A stretch of DNA of 64,000 nt from Anseranas semipalmata (lineage: Eukaryota; Chordata; Aves; Anseriformes; Anseranatidae). A program made the translations under genes and the position numbers. Numbering within the stretch: position 1 is the stretch's first letter; each line of letters starts with the position of its first letter. Shown piece after piece: positions 27,867-42,620 of the stretch. The notes beneath the pieces are model-generated. The model had not been told where the DNA came from and ran no database searches. It was given only the letters and a program-made list of their open reading frames with translations. The stretch lies in the NCBI GenBank assembly GCA_013399115.1, contig VXAA01006093.1, positions 535,425 through 599,424 of the forward strand, written 5' to 3'.

Positions 27867-29520
27867 CAAATCCATCCTGAAACGGGACCGCTAGATTATT
27901 TCCTTTATACTGTCAGACACTATTGCACCATAACAACACTAAAGGATTGTGCAGAACTTTTGTGTAGAAAAGATCCTAAAGTCTGATTTCTGGCAAAAGC
28001 AAAAATGAAATAAATTAGACAGCTGAGATACATTCAGCAGAGTAGGCTCTTCCTCTCTTACAGTGGCCATGAGGGACACAAGAGAAAGTACTACCTTGTA
28101 AATATTCTTTAAATATTGATCACTTCTTTGCCTCTCTCCCTCAGAGCCAGATCACCGAAAAACTGTTTTTTCTCTTTATATTTTTCTTACCCGACTTGCT
28201 ACTTCTTGATAAGAGGTAAACAGAGCAATTCTGGGCAGTAGCTAGTTCAAGTAACATCTATAAAGCAGTTTTCTCTTAAAATTCATCTAAATAAAATGAA
28301 GGTGAAAACTGCTGAATGAAATAATTGAGATCTGCTAAATCATCTGGCAGGCTACATCTGAAAAAAATGATGAAATGAGCTGATAGGATCACAATTGGTT
28401 CGATCTCAGAACTCTCAGCTGTGTGATGAACTAGCTACATTTTATTTAGCTACACACAAACACTCCTTCTCAATAATGGAGACCAGGTTAAGGCCAAAAT
28501 AAAAATCAAGACAAAGGCATTCAAAGAGAATACTCAACCTATATTTAAATAATTTCCCATCTAAATAACTGTTTAAGAAGCAAAAATCATGATAATATGT
28601 TATCACTTTACTTGATTTTCCATTTCACTCTCTTGGGTAGTAGTTAAAACAAATGAATATTCATTTATATATAATTAGTTCCCTAATCTTTCATGAATTC
28701 ATTACTTCATTTTTACTAGAAAATACATTACATAAGACAATTGCCAGAAATAGAAAACAGAAAAAATATTTAAATAGAATTAAATACTAAAATTGTTGTG
28801 CTTCCAGTGTAAAACAATATACTGTGAAAAGAGAAACAACATTTTATACTTGGAAGTTTGGAACTAAGTATTGATACCAGTTTTCATTTCTAACTGTAGC
28901 AATCAGTGATCAGCTGGAATGCATGACTTATTTTTGTTCTCACTCAGCTGCAGAGGAGCTGTTTGGGCTTCAGTCATCACAGAGTGATACAAAATATCTT
29001 TTGGTGGAGAAAATATTAGATAACAGAATTCTCTGACTCCTTAGGAACAGACTAACAAGAACCAATAACTAGAAGCTGAAACAAAAGAAATACAAACAGG
29101 ATTTCAACAATGTGATTAGTCATGGGAAAAAAAAATTACCAAGAAAAATAATAAGGTTCCCATTTCTTGATGTTTCAGTCAAAATTGGGTAATCTTTTGA
29201 GAGACATATTTTGAGAGACCATATTTTACTGTGGTAAAACAAAGGTACTAGGCTGAACAGCAGGGGTGATTGGGTAAAACTTAATAGCTTGTTAGGTAAC
29301 CACCTCATTAAAACCCTTTTGGGGATCTTGTTGTGATCAGTTCTATGAAGTCCAGCTCATTTGCAACATATTGCATCAACACAAAAAGCATACTTTATAA
29401 GTTTTAGCACTTTCTAGCGTAATTATAACAGGTGAGAGGGAATCAAAGCAGAATTAAGTCAGATGTTAACTCAGGGAGAAAAGCAGAATAATCCCAAGAG
29501 GTTTTTCTTTTCTAAGCCCT

Positions 29521-29597
29521 CATATCTTCTTGTTACAATGACCTTCCTCTGAAGTTTTTTCATCTTCAGAGGAAGTTCATTGTAACAAGAAGATATG
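29521..29597. repeat. 34-bp near-perfect inverted repeat (hairpin)
   Basis: Arm 1 is 29521-29554, the spacer is TTTTTTCAT (29555-29563) and arm 2 is 29564-29597. The arms are reverse complements over 34 bp with a single mismatch (ACC in arm 1 against AAC implied by arm 2). Transcribed in either direction it would fold into a long stable hairpin. Nothing around it looks like a transposon end, so a template-switch mutation is one explanation and a small terminal-inverted-repeat element another. Confidence 0.95.
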
Positions 29598-29712
29598 GAA
29601 CTTAACGCTACATTGCCTGATAAGATGAATTTTTTTGGCTATAAAATAGAAAATGAAAATGTCTATATTCACCTTCAAAACAATAATCTTTTGACAGAAA
29701 TGCTGTTGGTTT

Positions 29713-29770
29713 TTTGTTTGTTTGGTTGGTTGGTTGTTGTTGTTGTTGTTTGCTTTGCTTTGTTTTGTAG
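29713..29770. repeat. GTTT/GGTT/GTT simple repeat
   Basis: GTTTGTTTGG passes into GGTT units and five GTT units, then CTTT/GTTT variants. Confidence 0.85.
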
Positions 29771-30811
29771 TCCAGCATTTCACCTGTATTTTTCTGAGTC
29801 CCATTTGAGAAGTATTTTGCAATAGTTTGGGAGCAAACACATTACATAAATGGCTTTTGAGACTATTAATATATTCCTTATTAAAATGTTTGTCATCTAA
29901 ATAGTCCTTCTTGAAAAAAAAAAAAAAAAAGAGAGAGAACTTTTTAGCACAAAAATGTCAGTTATCAAAGCTCTGGTTTGTATACATTTTGACAAGCTTC
30001 AAATCCTTATAAAAATAACTGAAGTATTTTTACAGATCTGTATGTACTCAAAAAGGAATTTCATTTTCTGTGAACAAACCTTTTCAAAATAAATTCAGTG
30101 AAGATTTAGGGGGAAAAAAGTAAGGAAAATATAAAATACTGAAAGGTCTTTTAAACCCTGCACAGTGGAACTGACTTAAACAACAACAACAAAACACTTC
30201 TAGTCAGGAAGCCATTTTTAATATTCACTCTGCCTTAATTCTTTAATCAAAATAGTGTTATTATTCTGACATGTTTATAACACACACAGATGACCCAACT
30301 TATTTCAGAACTTAAGATTTGAAACAACTTTTAAGGAACAAATGCTCACTGCATAACAGGGAAATATTTTGCTGTTTATCAGTCTCCCTGAAGGAAAAAA
30401 AAAAAGTTGGTACAGATGGTACAGAGGCTGCTTAGAGATATTCTCAGCCACAGATACTGCTGGATGTAGATTACATTTGTTCACAGGATGAAATAGTTTG
30501 CTTGTATTATTTCTCTGTTTTAGGAGCTCACAACTCCGCTATGAAGGGGAAGAAGTCTGTCACAATTCAGCTAAGGATAGAATAGACCCTTGTGCAATCC
30601 TGCACTGGATGAATCTTTTGGGACAGATGAACCATTGGCCAGTATTGTTTTTAGGAATCCCTGCAGGAAAACAAGAATTTTTCTGTCCTTATAACTACAG
30701 AAGAGTTAGGAGACAGTTAGGTTTAGAAGCATGAAAGACACTAAAAATATATCTGAGCAAATCCATGTGGACATCTGTAGTGAAATCCTGGCCTAACTAG
30801 TTCTATCGGAA

Positions 30812-30849
30812 ATATATATATATATATAGTTTGTTTTTTTTTTTTTTTA
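30812..30849. repeat. (TA)n then poly-T
   Basis: About nine TA dinucleotides, a short spacer, then a long run of T. Confidence 0.85.
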
Positions 30850-33800
30850 CTTCAGTAGAGCCATCTTTTTCCTGATGTCCATCCATTTCTACCTGTCTTT
30901 AGTATGTCTTTAGTAAAGATTTTCTTTCACATACCCTGTATAAAATTATCAAATTTATGTACAAAGCCAGCTTCCTGTCTTGTTAAAAGGCCAGATCATC
31001 GTATTACTCTCTCATTAAAAGCTTGTGAAAACATTTAAATGGAACATCATTTTCTCTAATTCTTCAACAAACCGAGACTAAATCTTGAAAACTTAAGTAC
31101 ATAAATTTCAGACCTTATGCCACTGAAGTGATGCAAAGGGACAGAATATCTAAGTTTTGGGAAAGCTAAAATCCTTCCAAAATGTATTTATTCTCATGCA
31201 ATTGTTCATGATAATTCTCCTTCTTTAATGTCATATCTCAATTGCTTTCACTGTGATATAAATTAACATCTCTCTAATCTATTATTCCTCTGGTTAAATA
31301 AAAGATCCATGTATTTTCACTTGTCCTTTATACTGTCCTTTTCTACTTGCACACTCTTTACTGTCATCTGTTTCAGTAAGTGCTGGAATGCACCAGGAGA
31401 AATTTATTTTTCATCAGAATGGCAAAACTGCCCACGACCATCAAATTGCTAGATAGGAGTTTTCAGACTTCAATCTTCAAAGCACATTCCATCTCCCACA
31501 CAGGAGATAAAAGTTCACACTGTTATTCACTAGGTATTATTTCCTCTAAAGGCTCCCCAGAGAAAACAAACCAACTTTGACCAACTTGTGAAGAATGTGT
31601 TTATAGTGCAGTAAGTTAAGCAGTTTCTCTATGTGACTTCTGCAAGCCTATAAACACTTAATAGTTTAATAACTTTAATTTAGACAAAACAGATGGCTTT
31701 TAAGAATAGTGTTGTTCCAAAATAGAATAAGACACGGTTGAAGTTTTTCTACACACAATATATGCTAAAAAGCTGAACACAAAGTTTAAATGGCTCTGAA
31801 ACATACACAGTATAAGTATTATCACATAAAACATGGCCTTTAGCCATTCTACTGAATATCCACTACAGGGCCAAAGTAGCTCTTGCAGAGTTGAACAGGA
31901 GCCTTTATAGTATCAGTGAGCTTCTGGGTTAAGATTCTCAGAAGTTATAAGGAGTATAATTGTCTCATCTACACATGTGCCAAATTTCATGCTCCTCAAA
32001 ACAGATCTCATTAGAGAAGATTCTGTATTAACCATTTCAAAAATGCGACCTCTTAGGGGCAGCTGCAGTGGAGACATTTGAAATTACCAGTAACTTTTAG
32101 TATTTTGGCTTTGGTTGTTTATTAATAGGTTTGTTTTAGGTACCAAAAAATGTTTGTCCATAACTCTAATTGGGTTATGAATTACAAACTTGTAGGATCC
32201 TGCTGTCAGCCACATTTACAGTTATGTTGTTGATTAATAACATGCTGAAAGAATCTAAATTCAGTATAGAAGTACTCAATTTGTAAAGGAAGAACTATGT
32301 ATGGTGAAAAAGCCTAAAGATCTAATGATATTTTTCTGTAACATTTTAATAACTTGTGGGTTTCACTCATTACTGAATTCATCTTTTCCTTTAGCTGTTA
32401 GCATTGATCCTGGAATTTTGTGCTCTACTCCAAACCTTGCAGGAAAGGCACCCAGATAAAAATTAAATTGAAATACAAAAGAAAGCAGATAGCAGTTATA
32501 TTTTTTAAGTGGGTAACGCATACGAAATGGCATTGTGTACTGGATTTGACACATAAGTAAAGACAACTCTCACAAGAAATGTGTTTTACATGTTTGTAAA
32601 ACTCTACAAAGCAACAAAGATTCAATCAATGGAACTGATAGCTAGCTTAAGTAATCACAAAGAATAAGGGGAAAAAGTCATAACGTATGTCAAATAAGCT
32701 ATGCATACATATTTATGAAGCTATCAGAGAGAAAATAATTAAGTTGATGCCAGAAAAGGCTGTAGATCATTATATAGGAAAAGACAAAGCCTCTATGGAA
32801 CTCACTCCCCTCCCACATGCCAACTGTCCTTCAGCAGAACACCTTTTGTGGACTCCAGTAACCAGAGACGTATTTACACTGTTACAAGATGTCAAAAACA
32901 TCCCTGGGGCAGCAGAAGTTTAGCTCTGTCCTCCTAGTTCAATAACAGTTTAACTCTTCTCTTTTTATACACTTCGTATTTTCCATTTTGTGGAGATTTT
33001 CATTCAGGCAATGCAAATCTGAAACATTAGTTCTGAGATTTGAATTATCGTATTTATTCATAATCCCCCAGACACTGTAGTTGTGCATGTAACTCTGTTC
33101 TTGTCTGCACACACAGAAAGCACTTAAATTCACAAAGCCAGCACTTCTCATTTCAGAAGCTACAGCTGGTCAAAACCAAAACCAAAACAAACAAACAAAC
33201 AAAGTTACTAGAAGAGTTTTCTGATTAGAAAAAGCAGTCTCACTGAAACATGTTACAGAGCAACTTGTTGAATTAATGAATATTTATAACGGTTATTTTT
33301 TTTTTTCACTTTAGTTTTTGTAATAATAACTTAAGGGTTTTTACTTATGTTTCAACATTTACTCCTTATTGGTGTACTTTTAATCAAATTTCATTTTAAA
33401 ATAAATTGAATAAAGCAACAATATATTTCTCTATCCATATTTTAAAAGTTTCCCATAAGCAAAATATTATCACATTTTAGAGAACTCTAACTCTTCCTTA
33501 TTGACCACTTCTGATAGCGTGTGTTATAGATAGGTGTTTTCATTATGAAGAGTACTTTTTTTTTTTTCCCCCAATTAGAAATATACACCTACCAATACTC
33601 TGATTTTGCATGTATAGAGACCTAACGTCAGGCATCAGTTCCAACTACAAAGCTTTGGAGAAGTAAACAAGTACGCAGGACTCTGCTCAGTTTTACGGTG
33701 GTCCTCATTGCTGACAACAATACTACACAGAGATAACTAGAGAAAAGTTATTCCTGGTACTATACAAGCTGTCTGGCTGTACCAGCAGGGCTCTATATTT

Positions 33801-36800
33801 ATGCTTCTTTGATAACTCAAAACTCATTTGAGACATATATTCTGTGGGGAAGAGGGGGAGATCTGTATGTTCCTCGTATGAATGAAATACAGAATTACTC
33901 TCATGTACAAGAATTATTTTCCCTCCTCTAAGAACATAGTCTGAGTTGCCAGAATTTGTTTAAGGAACATCTTTTTTTTTTTTTTTTTCCCCACCAGAAT
34001 GGTTCCACCCCTCTTTTCTCCTAGCTTTTGCACATATCAGATCCTCTGCTGATATGATTTAACCCACCAACCCAAAAGACAACCACATACATCTGCTTAT
34101 TTCGTGATTTGAATCATGTGACCAATGAGCATTAGCACAGGGCAGGGAGCAGAAACGCCCAGTGTGGTAAAAGCATGTGTGGTAAAAGAGGGACTTCATC
34201 TTTGGTTCACTAAATCAGCAGGAGAAATATACATGAAAAGTTTTATGCCAGTTTAGCAATTGGATCATCGAGGTCTCAGATAAATAGCAGAAGCCATAAG
34301 GGAGGAAGCATGTAGCCAGGAGAAACAAAGAAGGGAAGAACTGATTGTACCTTTCAATAGCAGCAAACTGTTAGTTTGGTTCTGCAGTCTCAGAGAGCCC
34401 CACCTAAAATATGCTGTCTGATGAGTTTGAAATGTTCTAGGTGTTCAGTTGAAAACAGCTTGTGCTGTTCAGGATGTTAAACCAGCAAAAATAAATCTCT
34501 CACATTGAAAGGTTTTCTGTTCTTCATCACTGTTCAAGAAAAAAAGCTGCTGTGAAGCTGGGCAAGTACTCTATTTTTCTGATATAGAAGACAACTTACA
34601 AAATAAGTATTTTCAAAATATTAATTATCTCTAGGGATAGAAACCTTAGGGGAACAATTCAAAGTAGTCTGTGTTATCTTGTCTCTGGGTACTTTTATAC
34701 CTCTACTTTACTATAGAGGGGAAAACTAATAGAAATTGATAATACTTTTGTCATAAGCTGGCTGCCACTTTAACCTCTTACACAGACATTGTTATTTCCA
34801 CTTTTCATGTAAGTTAGTAGATTGGCTTCACCATAGTGTTTACCTCAATAATATACCTCAAAGCAGTAAACTTTAGGGAAACTATAGATAACCATATCTA
34901 TATAAGAATATTATGAGCTAGTTACCATGAGATAACCAACATATGATAAAAATATTTTTTTCTTACTAAAACCTATTTAAAAGGTCAAGCTTGTTAAAAT
35001 TCTTTCTTTTGAGAGCACAAATGCAATGCTTCGTGGCTCATTTTGGTTTTAGTATAACTCAGTTATCCCATAATCCTATATACCAGTTATCCCATAACCC
35101 TACTTAAACTAAGATCTTAAAACGTGTAATAAAGGCACCAAAATTTACCTTATGACACACTATTTTTGAAGGGACAGGAATTAAAAATAATAATAATAAT
35201 AGAAAAAATGTAAAGAACTTCTTAAAAATGGACTAGAAGACCATAAAACCAGAAGTTTTTATCACAGCCACCAAGTATTAGCAAGCAGTCTACGGCAAAT
35301 ATGTTCAAGTTAGTACGCCTTACCGACTTAAATATTATATCAATAAAATCTCATGTCCTGAAATATAAGTTCCACTCATAGCACACAGAATGCATAGCTG
35401 ATGACTTTCCAGCATGTTGCTACAAGTAGAGAAAAGCTCCTCAAATATATCAAACAACTTAGAATATTATTCTTACAGCACTCAATTACTTAATCTTGCA
35501 GGTTAATCTGAAACTGAGCCTAAGGCAGGAACAAGAATTTAAGTCTGACTACGATTCGGGTGCCATATTTTTGGTGTTTATAAATAAGATACTGGAATGA
35601 AATCTCACTTTTAAGAAGGGTGAACAGCACCAGAATTTTTAACAAACCCTTTGATCAGGCTGCAGAAAATGAGAAGATACTGTATTTGCACTCAGAAATC
35701 TTAGCACCAATGGGTCTGCTGCAGTGTTACTTTAAAAGCACAGTAAATAAAATGTAACTGCCTGTAATCAGTCCAGAACTCTTGACCTCTTTATATCCAT
35801 AACTTTAACATTGTGTCATTCTGTTTTCACAAGAATGCTCTCTAAACAGTTTTCAAGGTTAATTTTTCTGTTACTCCCTCTGGCAGGGTAAGAAGATAAT
35901 TCTGTCTCCTCACTAATTTCTTTTCCAGCTTATTTGATATCAGTAACTTGTACCCATGCTAAACGAAGTTTTTGTGTTTTGTCAAGGCCACTGTTAGAAG
36001 TATAACAGACAAACAAATTCAAAAGGTAATATTGATACTTAAAAAGGATGTAGAAAACAATATACTTCTTGTCAGTGAGATTGCTGAGAATGCTGGATCC
36101 CCTCAGTGACAACTTTGTAGGGCAAGCAGCTGTATCTTTCAGTTTCTGACTAATTAAAATTGAAGAGGATTTGCTTGAACCTGATAAATAATATTTGCCA
36201 TTGTGGCTGTATAACAGATTGAAAAATATTCTGTTAATCACAATGTCAAAACATTAAAATATAAATTAACTGTATGTTTTAAAGTTTTTATTTTTTTTCA
36301 GATCATATCCACCAAAAAGTTTTCCGTTAGTCACCTTAGTAATTCTACTGAAATAGGACTGTAAAACTTTTGAATTTGTGGGATATGACACTTTTTAGAA
36401 ACAGGCAGTTTAGCTGTTGGCAAAATAAATGGATTCAGACTTAAGCGAAGGACTAGACGTAACAACAGTACTAGATGTTCAGAAATCCCTGTTATTCATG
36501 CCCACTTTTCAAATTTGAACAAGCTCACAAACAGTAAAAAATGAACTTCAGTTCAATGTGCAGCATGTGTACAGCACAAACTGTCTGGCCTGATGCTGTG
36601 AATCAACATTATGTCAGCTCATAAGTCTTCATTCATTTACAGCAGCTGAGAATCTGGTCTTCAAGAGATGTATCACTTTGCATTTAAGGCTAACAGATTG
36701 TTTAAATGTGCTACTACCATTTCCTAATCACTCTTAGGAAAATGGTCTATTGAATAATCCCTGAATCTCAACAGTTTCCCAATTAATAAGTAACAATTTA

Positions 36801-39800
36801 TAAAAATATGATGTTTTTCTAAATAAATTAATAAAATATATCCTTCTGTAAAAATGAAACGATTATTTCTCTCAAATACAAAGTTAGCATGTTTGGGAAA
36901 AAAAAAAAAAAGAAATTAAAAATACTGGGGGGACAGAAGGAAAAAAAAATTGCTTCAAGAATGCTTCAAATACTAGAAATCTCATGAGACAGTCCACAGA
37001 TTTAAAGGTGAAAGAAATCCTCACGTTTTATTATCATGCAGGTATTTTTTCACACACATTCGAAATTCATTCTTTAAAAAAAAAAAAAAAAGAAAGAAAG
37101 AAATTGTCCAAATACAATAAACGTGTAGTCTTTGTGGAACTATACCATTACTTGTAACAAGAGCTCAAGCAAACAAATGACTGTGAAGCTGATCCATACT
37201 TGCTAATGTTTTATATGAACAAAAGGCCTGCAGCTGATAGACTGACATTAAGCTACAACAACAATAGGGAAATAAAATAATAACAAAGCAGTTAATTTCA
37301 CCACATTGTTGAGCATACAGCGTTACCCACTCCCCCTCCAATTAGAACAGAGGCAAAACCTAATCCATGGAGATCATACAGAGTTACCAATTACATCATC
37401 TTGGAACAGGATGCAGGAAAAAAAAAAAATACTTCTATTATTCCAGATATTTATATTTTGAAGGTGTTGTTCTGCACTCAAGCTAGCTAATCCTGCTTTA
37501 ACTGAAATGGGGAGGCTTTATTTCCCCTTCTTTTTCTCTACACCTTCCCAATCTGGCTGAAATTTACTTTGATGTTGTTGTTGAATTAGTGTTTCATTGG
37601 AAAATAGCCAGTGAATGAGCTGGTTCATGAAGAGGTACAGTGAAAGCCAGAGCCAGACCAGAATCAGACAGATCAGATTCAGAGAGAAAGCAAAGAAGTA
37701 GTAGTGAACTGTTAGATTGTCTCAGCTGATGTTAAGAAGCTGAATATTTAGACAGATTTATAACTGACCCAATTAAGGATTTGCTTGCACCAATATGTTC
37801 CTCTATACTTCCACTAACATGAATAGTGAGGTTTAACTCTGAACCTGCTAGATTCCCCAGTATCATACTGAGTTCATGAGCATTTAACTAGTGCACTAAT
37901 GGAGCACAATTAATGAAGATGGTGAAGTCATCTGCAAAGACAAATTGAGAAGAATTTTATAAACTGTTCGCACATGCTCCTTTCTAATGAAATACAAGAT
38001 GCCAATGGTTCAAATACTTATGACTTTTTTTCCTTCAGGGCAACAAGTCTGCAGGGACTTAAAATGAAAGTTATGTAAGGGTATACCTTTATTGCTGAAT
38101 TATTTTGAGTGATCCACTCAGCTCACACAGGAAGACCCAGTTCAGATACGAGAAGCTAGTAATGCTCTGCATTTTGCAGATCATTCATTTGACTGTAAAT
38201 ATTTTGTAGAAGGCTTAGGGCAGCTTATTTCCCCAGTCATAATATTACAATATGCTCAACGATCTTTTCCAGGGAATTGTGGAACAAGTTGTTTGTCCTA
38301 CTGAGGACACAAGGATATTGTCAGCTACTGAGCTGTTTTCTCACTGATACTCTGGAGAGGATACCTGCCTGCAAAAGCATCTTGCAAGCTTTAGCATATG
38401 ATGGATTAATTCAATTTACACATAAATAATGGAGCACAACACTTCAGTTCAGAGAGAGCACCTGTGAGGGAGGGAGTGGCCAGCATCAACATTTACAGTT
38501 CAAACAACAGTTACAGTTCAAATTTAGCCTGCCTTAATATGCAAAACTGTAACTAATTATTTTTGTTTTCTGCAAAACAGCTCTGCTCCATGTAAGTGAA
38601 AGTGTAACTGTGTATGTTCAAGTTCTAACTACAGACCACCCATACAAACACATAGCTAAGCATGAGTTAACGATATTTAGGAAAAAATGTAAAAGTCACA
38701 TGGGGGTGAGGGGAAGGGGATCCCAAATAAAATATTTAAAAGAATGAGACACTTTTCTCCCCAAAAAGAACAGCAGGGGGCATTTGGGAGGTAGAAAAAC
38801 TTTGAGTAGCTTCAGAAAATGCTTGAATTGGTTAATAACTATTGAGTATAACTTGAAAATACTCGGATGGAAAACCTTAATTATAAAACAGTAATTGTAT
38901 TAGTTGTGCTCAATTTCTAATGTATCTATATGGTTAGGCTAGGTTTCAGCTTCGGTTTATAAAACACTTGCATTTCATATACTACTGAGACAAAATGGAA
39001 AGAAAAATTATTGAAGACTAAGGGTCCTCTAAAGCCCAGTGTTTTCACTAGGAATCTTTCACTGACTTCAGTGAATGCTGAATCAGATCTCTGAATATGA
39101 GTTTATTTCAGTTTAGTTTCATAAACTGTTTCTCGCCGTTCGCATACAATCAAATTTGTTCACCCTATTTGGCCCAGGAAAACAGTTTTGAAGGCCAACT
39201 ACTGTATCTTGCATTCTTTTAGTAAAGATGCTTGCCAAGTTCATTCTTTCAGATGCAAAACATGCAGTCTTTCTTTCCAACATCTTTGACCATCACCATT
39301 CATGTCAGTAGCATATTTTTTTCATATTTGTGCTTCAACTATCTGAGCACAGTTCATGGACCTTCATTTTAAGACAATTTAATAAAAAAGCAGAAAACAG
39401 TAATGCATATTGTTATACAATTAGAACTTGATATTTGCAAACAAGAATGCTCATTCTCTCTTGTTTATTTAATGCTTACACAGTCAGATTTTATGCAAAT
39501 GAACATTTTTTGCAAGGGTAGCTCACCACCTGCTTTTATGCTTTCAGTATTTGTTCCTGAAATGAACTCACATAGGTCTTACTTTTAGCAAAACACCTAA
39601 GACTTTAGGCACTGAATAGTGAAATAATTTATATTTATTAAAAACCTCAACATGAGCAGAATGTTGTTATAAGAAACTTCCAAAGAAGCCTAACATCACA
39701 TATAAATAGCACACACATCCACAGTAGTTTTGAGTTATGCTTTCCATTATATTTACCTCAAATACTACAAATAATAGTAATTTAATTACATTTATTTGTC

Positions 39801-39937
39801 CAAGCTAGTATGTCATGTTACAGAATAAATTAAGAACTTTTAACTTTACTGGGCTGTAATTTAAATTCAGCACTTTTGTCTGTAAAGACCCTGGAAGCTC
39901 CCCTGAACATCTGTTAAGTGCCTGTCTATGGATGATC

Positions 39938-39959
39938 TGTGTGTGTGTGTGTGTGTGTG
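39938..39959. repeat. (TG)n dinucleotide repeat
   Basis: Eleven uninterrupted TG units. Confidence 0.93.
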
Positions 39960-42501
39960 AAATACACAGGGAAATGCAGGGCTGTAGTTTCATTGAAAGA
40001 AGTTCGCCTTTATCATCATTATTACAGATATAATCATGGACCCTGACTTCATTCCCTTAAGCACATTAGAGAACAAAAAAAGCTAATTCTTGCTCCATAC
40101 AGCTAAGTAAAAGCAGAGGACAGGGAGTGGGTGAAAACAATGAGACGATTAGCATCACAAATTAGTGCTGACAAATCAGTCAGCATGACGAGCAAAGTGA
40201 TCAGCCCCACAGCAACCTGTCAAGAAAATTCTTGTAGATACCACGACAAAAGGTGATTTTTAACAGATTTCTAGAAAGCTAATCAAAAAGTTTTATAAAT
40301 GTGAAAGCAAAACCCTGTTGTAAAGTAGAAAACCAAAGATTCTTGTTTGAAAGTGTAACAATGAACTCTATCATCCTTGGCTAATCAGAGGAACAAATCA
40401 ACTTCTCAGTAGTGAATGAAAGGACACTGATATAGGTGCCGATTATGTATGAAAGGCCTTGAAGCAAAGAAGCTCCTGTTCCATACAGTAAGAAAGAGGA
40501 AGGCAAAAAGGCCGCAACCCTCTTCTAAATAATGTTGGTATACCTTAAGTCAGATATTTTACCCTCCATAGGGCAACATATTAAGAAACATTAAAACTAT
40601 ATATAATGTTCAAGAAGGAATGTTGCTTTCTTAGGACCTCACAGAAAAAGTGAAAATAGAACGAAATGAAAATATTTATTAGAGCAAGAAAAATAAATCA
40701 TCATATGCCTACATCACAAAGTGCATATATATTAGTCCTAAAAAGAATCCCAGTTTAGGCCACTGTAATCCAAAGTATTTTTAGCATATAGCAACAATAC
40801 TTTCTTCAGAATGTTTTTAAAACTGTCTTCAGAATGTGCATTTTTATTATACTCATTCTTAGCTGCTCAACATAGATATAAAGACAAAGTAATTGAAACC
40901 ACACATATGTACATATACAAATACACATGCACCAACCATATGTTTATCAAGAAAGTCAAATTCATTGTGGATACTAAACACCCTTACATGTCAACTGTCT
41001 GAAATTAGCAACATGATGATCATAGGTATAATCAGAACTTGTCCAATAAAGGTCCAAATAGTCCAATAAATAAACTTTAAAAGAAAATTATAAGTATGGA
41101 AGTAAAGATAAAAGAAAGAAGAATCTATGTATACATGGGTATGTGTATGTGCCCATAGGTGAGCAGATCCCATTCCAGTTAACACCTATCTTCAGTGCAT
41201 ATTTGGAATATAAAGAGTGACTCACATAAAAAGCAGGGGTTTATTTCTGATCCTTCTCCTTTTGGACATTGCACAGAATGTGCAATTACGAATATTCCAG
41301 CTTTTTAATCAAAGCAGTTTTAATTCAGGTGCTGTGACAAGAGGTCTAACAAATATTTCTATATTTTAAATCTGTAAAACATTTATTAGAAAAGACCCAG
41401 CCCTGTCACATCCAAAGTTTTTTGAAAGATATTATCCTTAGTATCTTGAGCTAACCACTCAAACTCTCAACGCATCTTCAGCTTCTATGCCCCCAGCCCA
41501 ATCATACTTTTCCAACCTTCCATACAGTCCCAGTGAATTGCACTCTGCTTTGTTTTGCTCCAAAGCTACAATTCAAGCTTTATATGTGGCTGATGGAAGA
41601 TAAATCTAGTGCTTTCTCTCACATCTGTGTGTTACAGCCCTGTTAGCTTTCTCTTCTGGTTGCTGCTACTCTTTAACAATCATCCATGGAGGAATAGGTT
41701 ACAAGTGTTTGTTTTAGATGAGCAATCTAGAATAGCTTTTAACATTAGAAAGGGGCTGTTCAAACAGAGTGCTCAAAGACTGGCAGCCACATACAATTAA
41801 GAATATCCTTTACTTAGGCCATTAGATTTTCATCAGTTTAAAAATGTCAGACTCTCCCTCTTCCCCCAGGCAATTAATAACACCAAGAACACTAAGACAG
41901 CTTTTGTCAGATTCGTTAGCCTTGACAAATCCATTTCAGCTCTAGCATATTATCCCATCTTTATATTCCATTACCAAGAAAACTCCAAAGATTCTTTTCA
42001 AACATCACTTTTAGTGATAAAAAATAATTGATAATTCCTCTTAAAATAATATAAAGTGCACCATATAGAATTACTGAGGTTTGAATAGAAAAGGTGCACA
42101 GATTTATCCAGGCTATTGTCCTGTCAGTATAGTAATCAATTTTGACACGTTTGTCCAACATGCTCATGCTAAAGCTAAGGGGAGGGTGATCACTTACTTT
42201 AATGACTGTACTCTCAATCCTGTGATCACCCATCTTTGGAACCGCATAAGAATATAAAAATGAGCTTCTCAAACGTTTTAAATAGCCAGCATTGTGCCAT
42301 ATGTAATGCCATCCAGATTCATTATAAATATAATGGTTGCTACACAAACATGAAAAGGGAAGGCTCACATACCAAGGTATAACTGCCACATTTGCACTAA
42401 TTACAGCATTAGACTATTCAAACATAATGCTAACATTATTGTGATCCTATTTCTTCGGGGACAGTGAATCATCTCTCAATAAAAAGTGGAGAGCTGATGT
42501 A

Positions 42502-42519
42502 TTTTCTTTTTTTTCTTTT

Positions 42520-42583
<64 letters not shown>

Positions 42584-42620
42584 TTCATTTTGTTGTTGTT
42601 GTTGTTGTTTTGTTTTGTTT
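42502..42620. repeat. (CTTT)n followed by (GTT)n
   Basis: A long, almost perfect CTTT run (to about 42585), then six or seven GTT units and GTTTT units. The purity suggests an actively length-variable microsatellite. The minus-strand lysine/glutamate/arginine frames here are translations of the repeat. Confidence 0.93.

Noticed and set aside
42184..42231. 10-bp inverted repeat GGGTGATCAC/GTGATCACCC
   Set aside because: Short, widely spaced and built on the palindrome TGATCA; expected by chance.
41961..42389. 142-codon minus-strand open frame
   Set aside because: No recognisable motif, no splice context or conserved composition. Frames of this length are expected by chance in this much AT-rich sequence.
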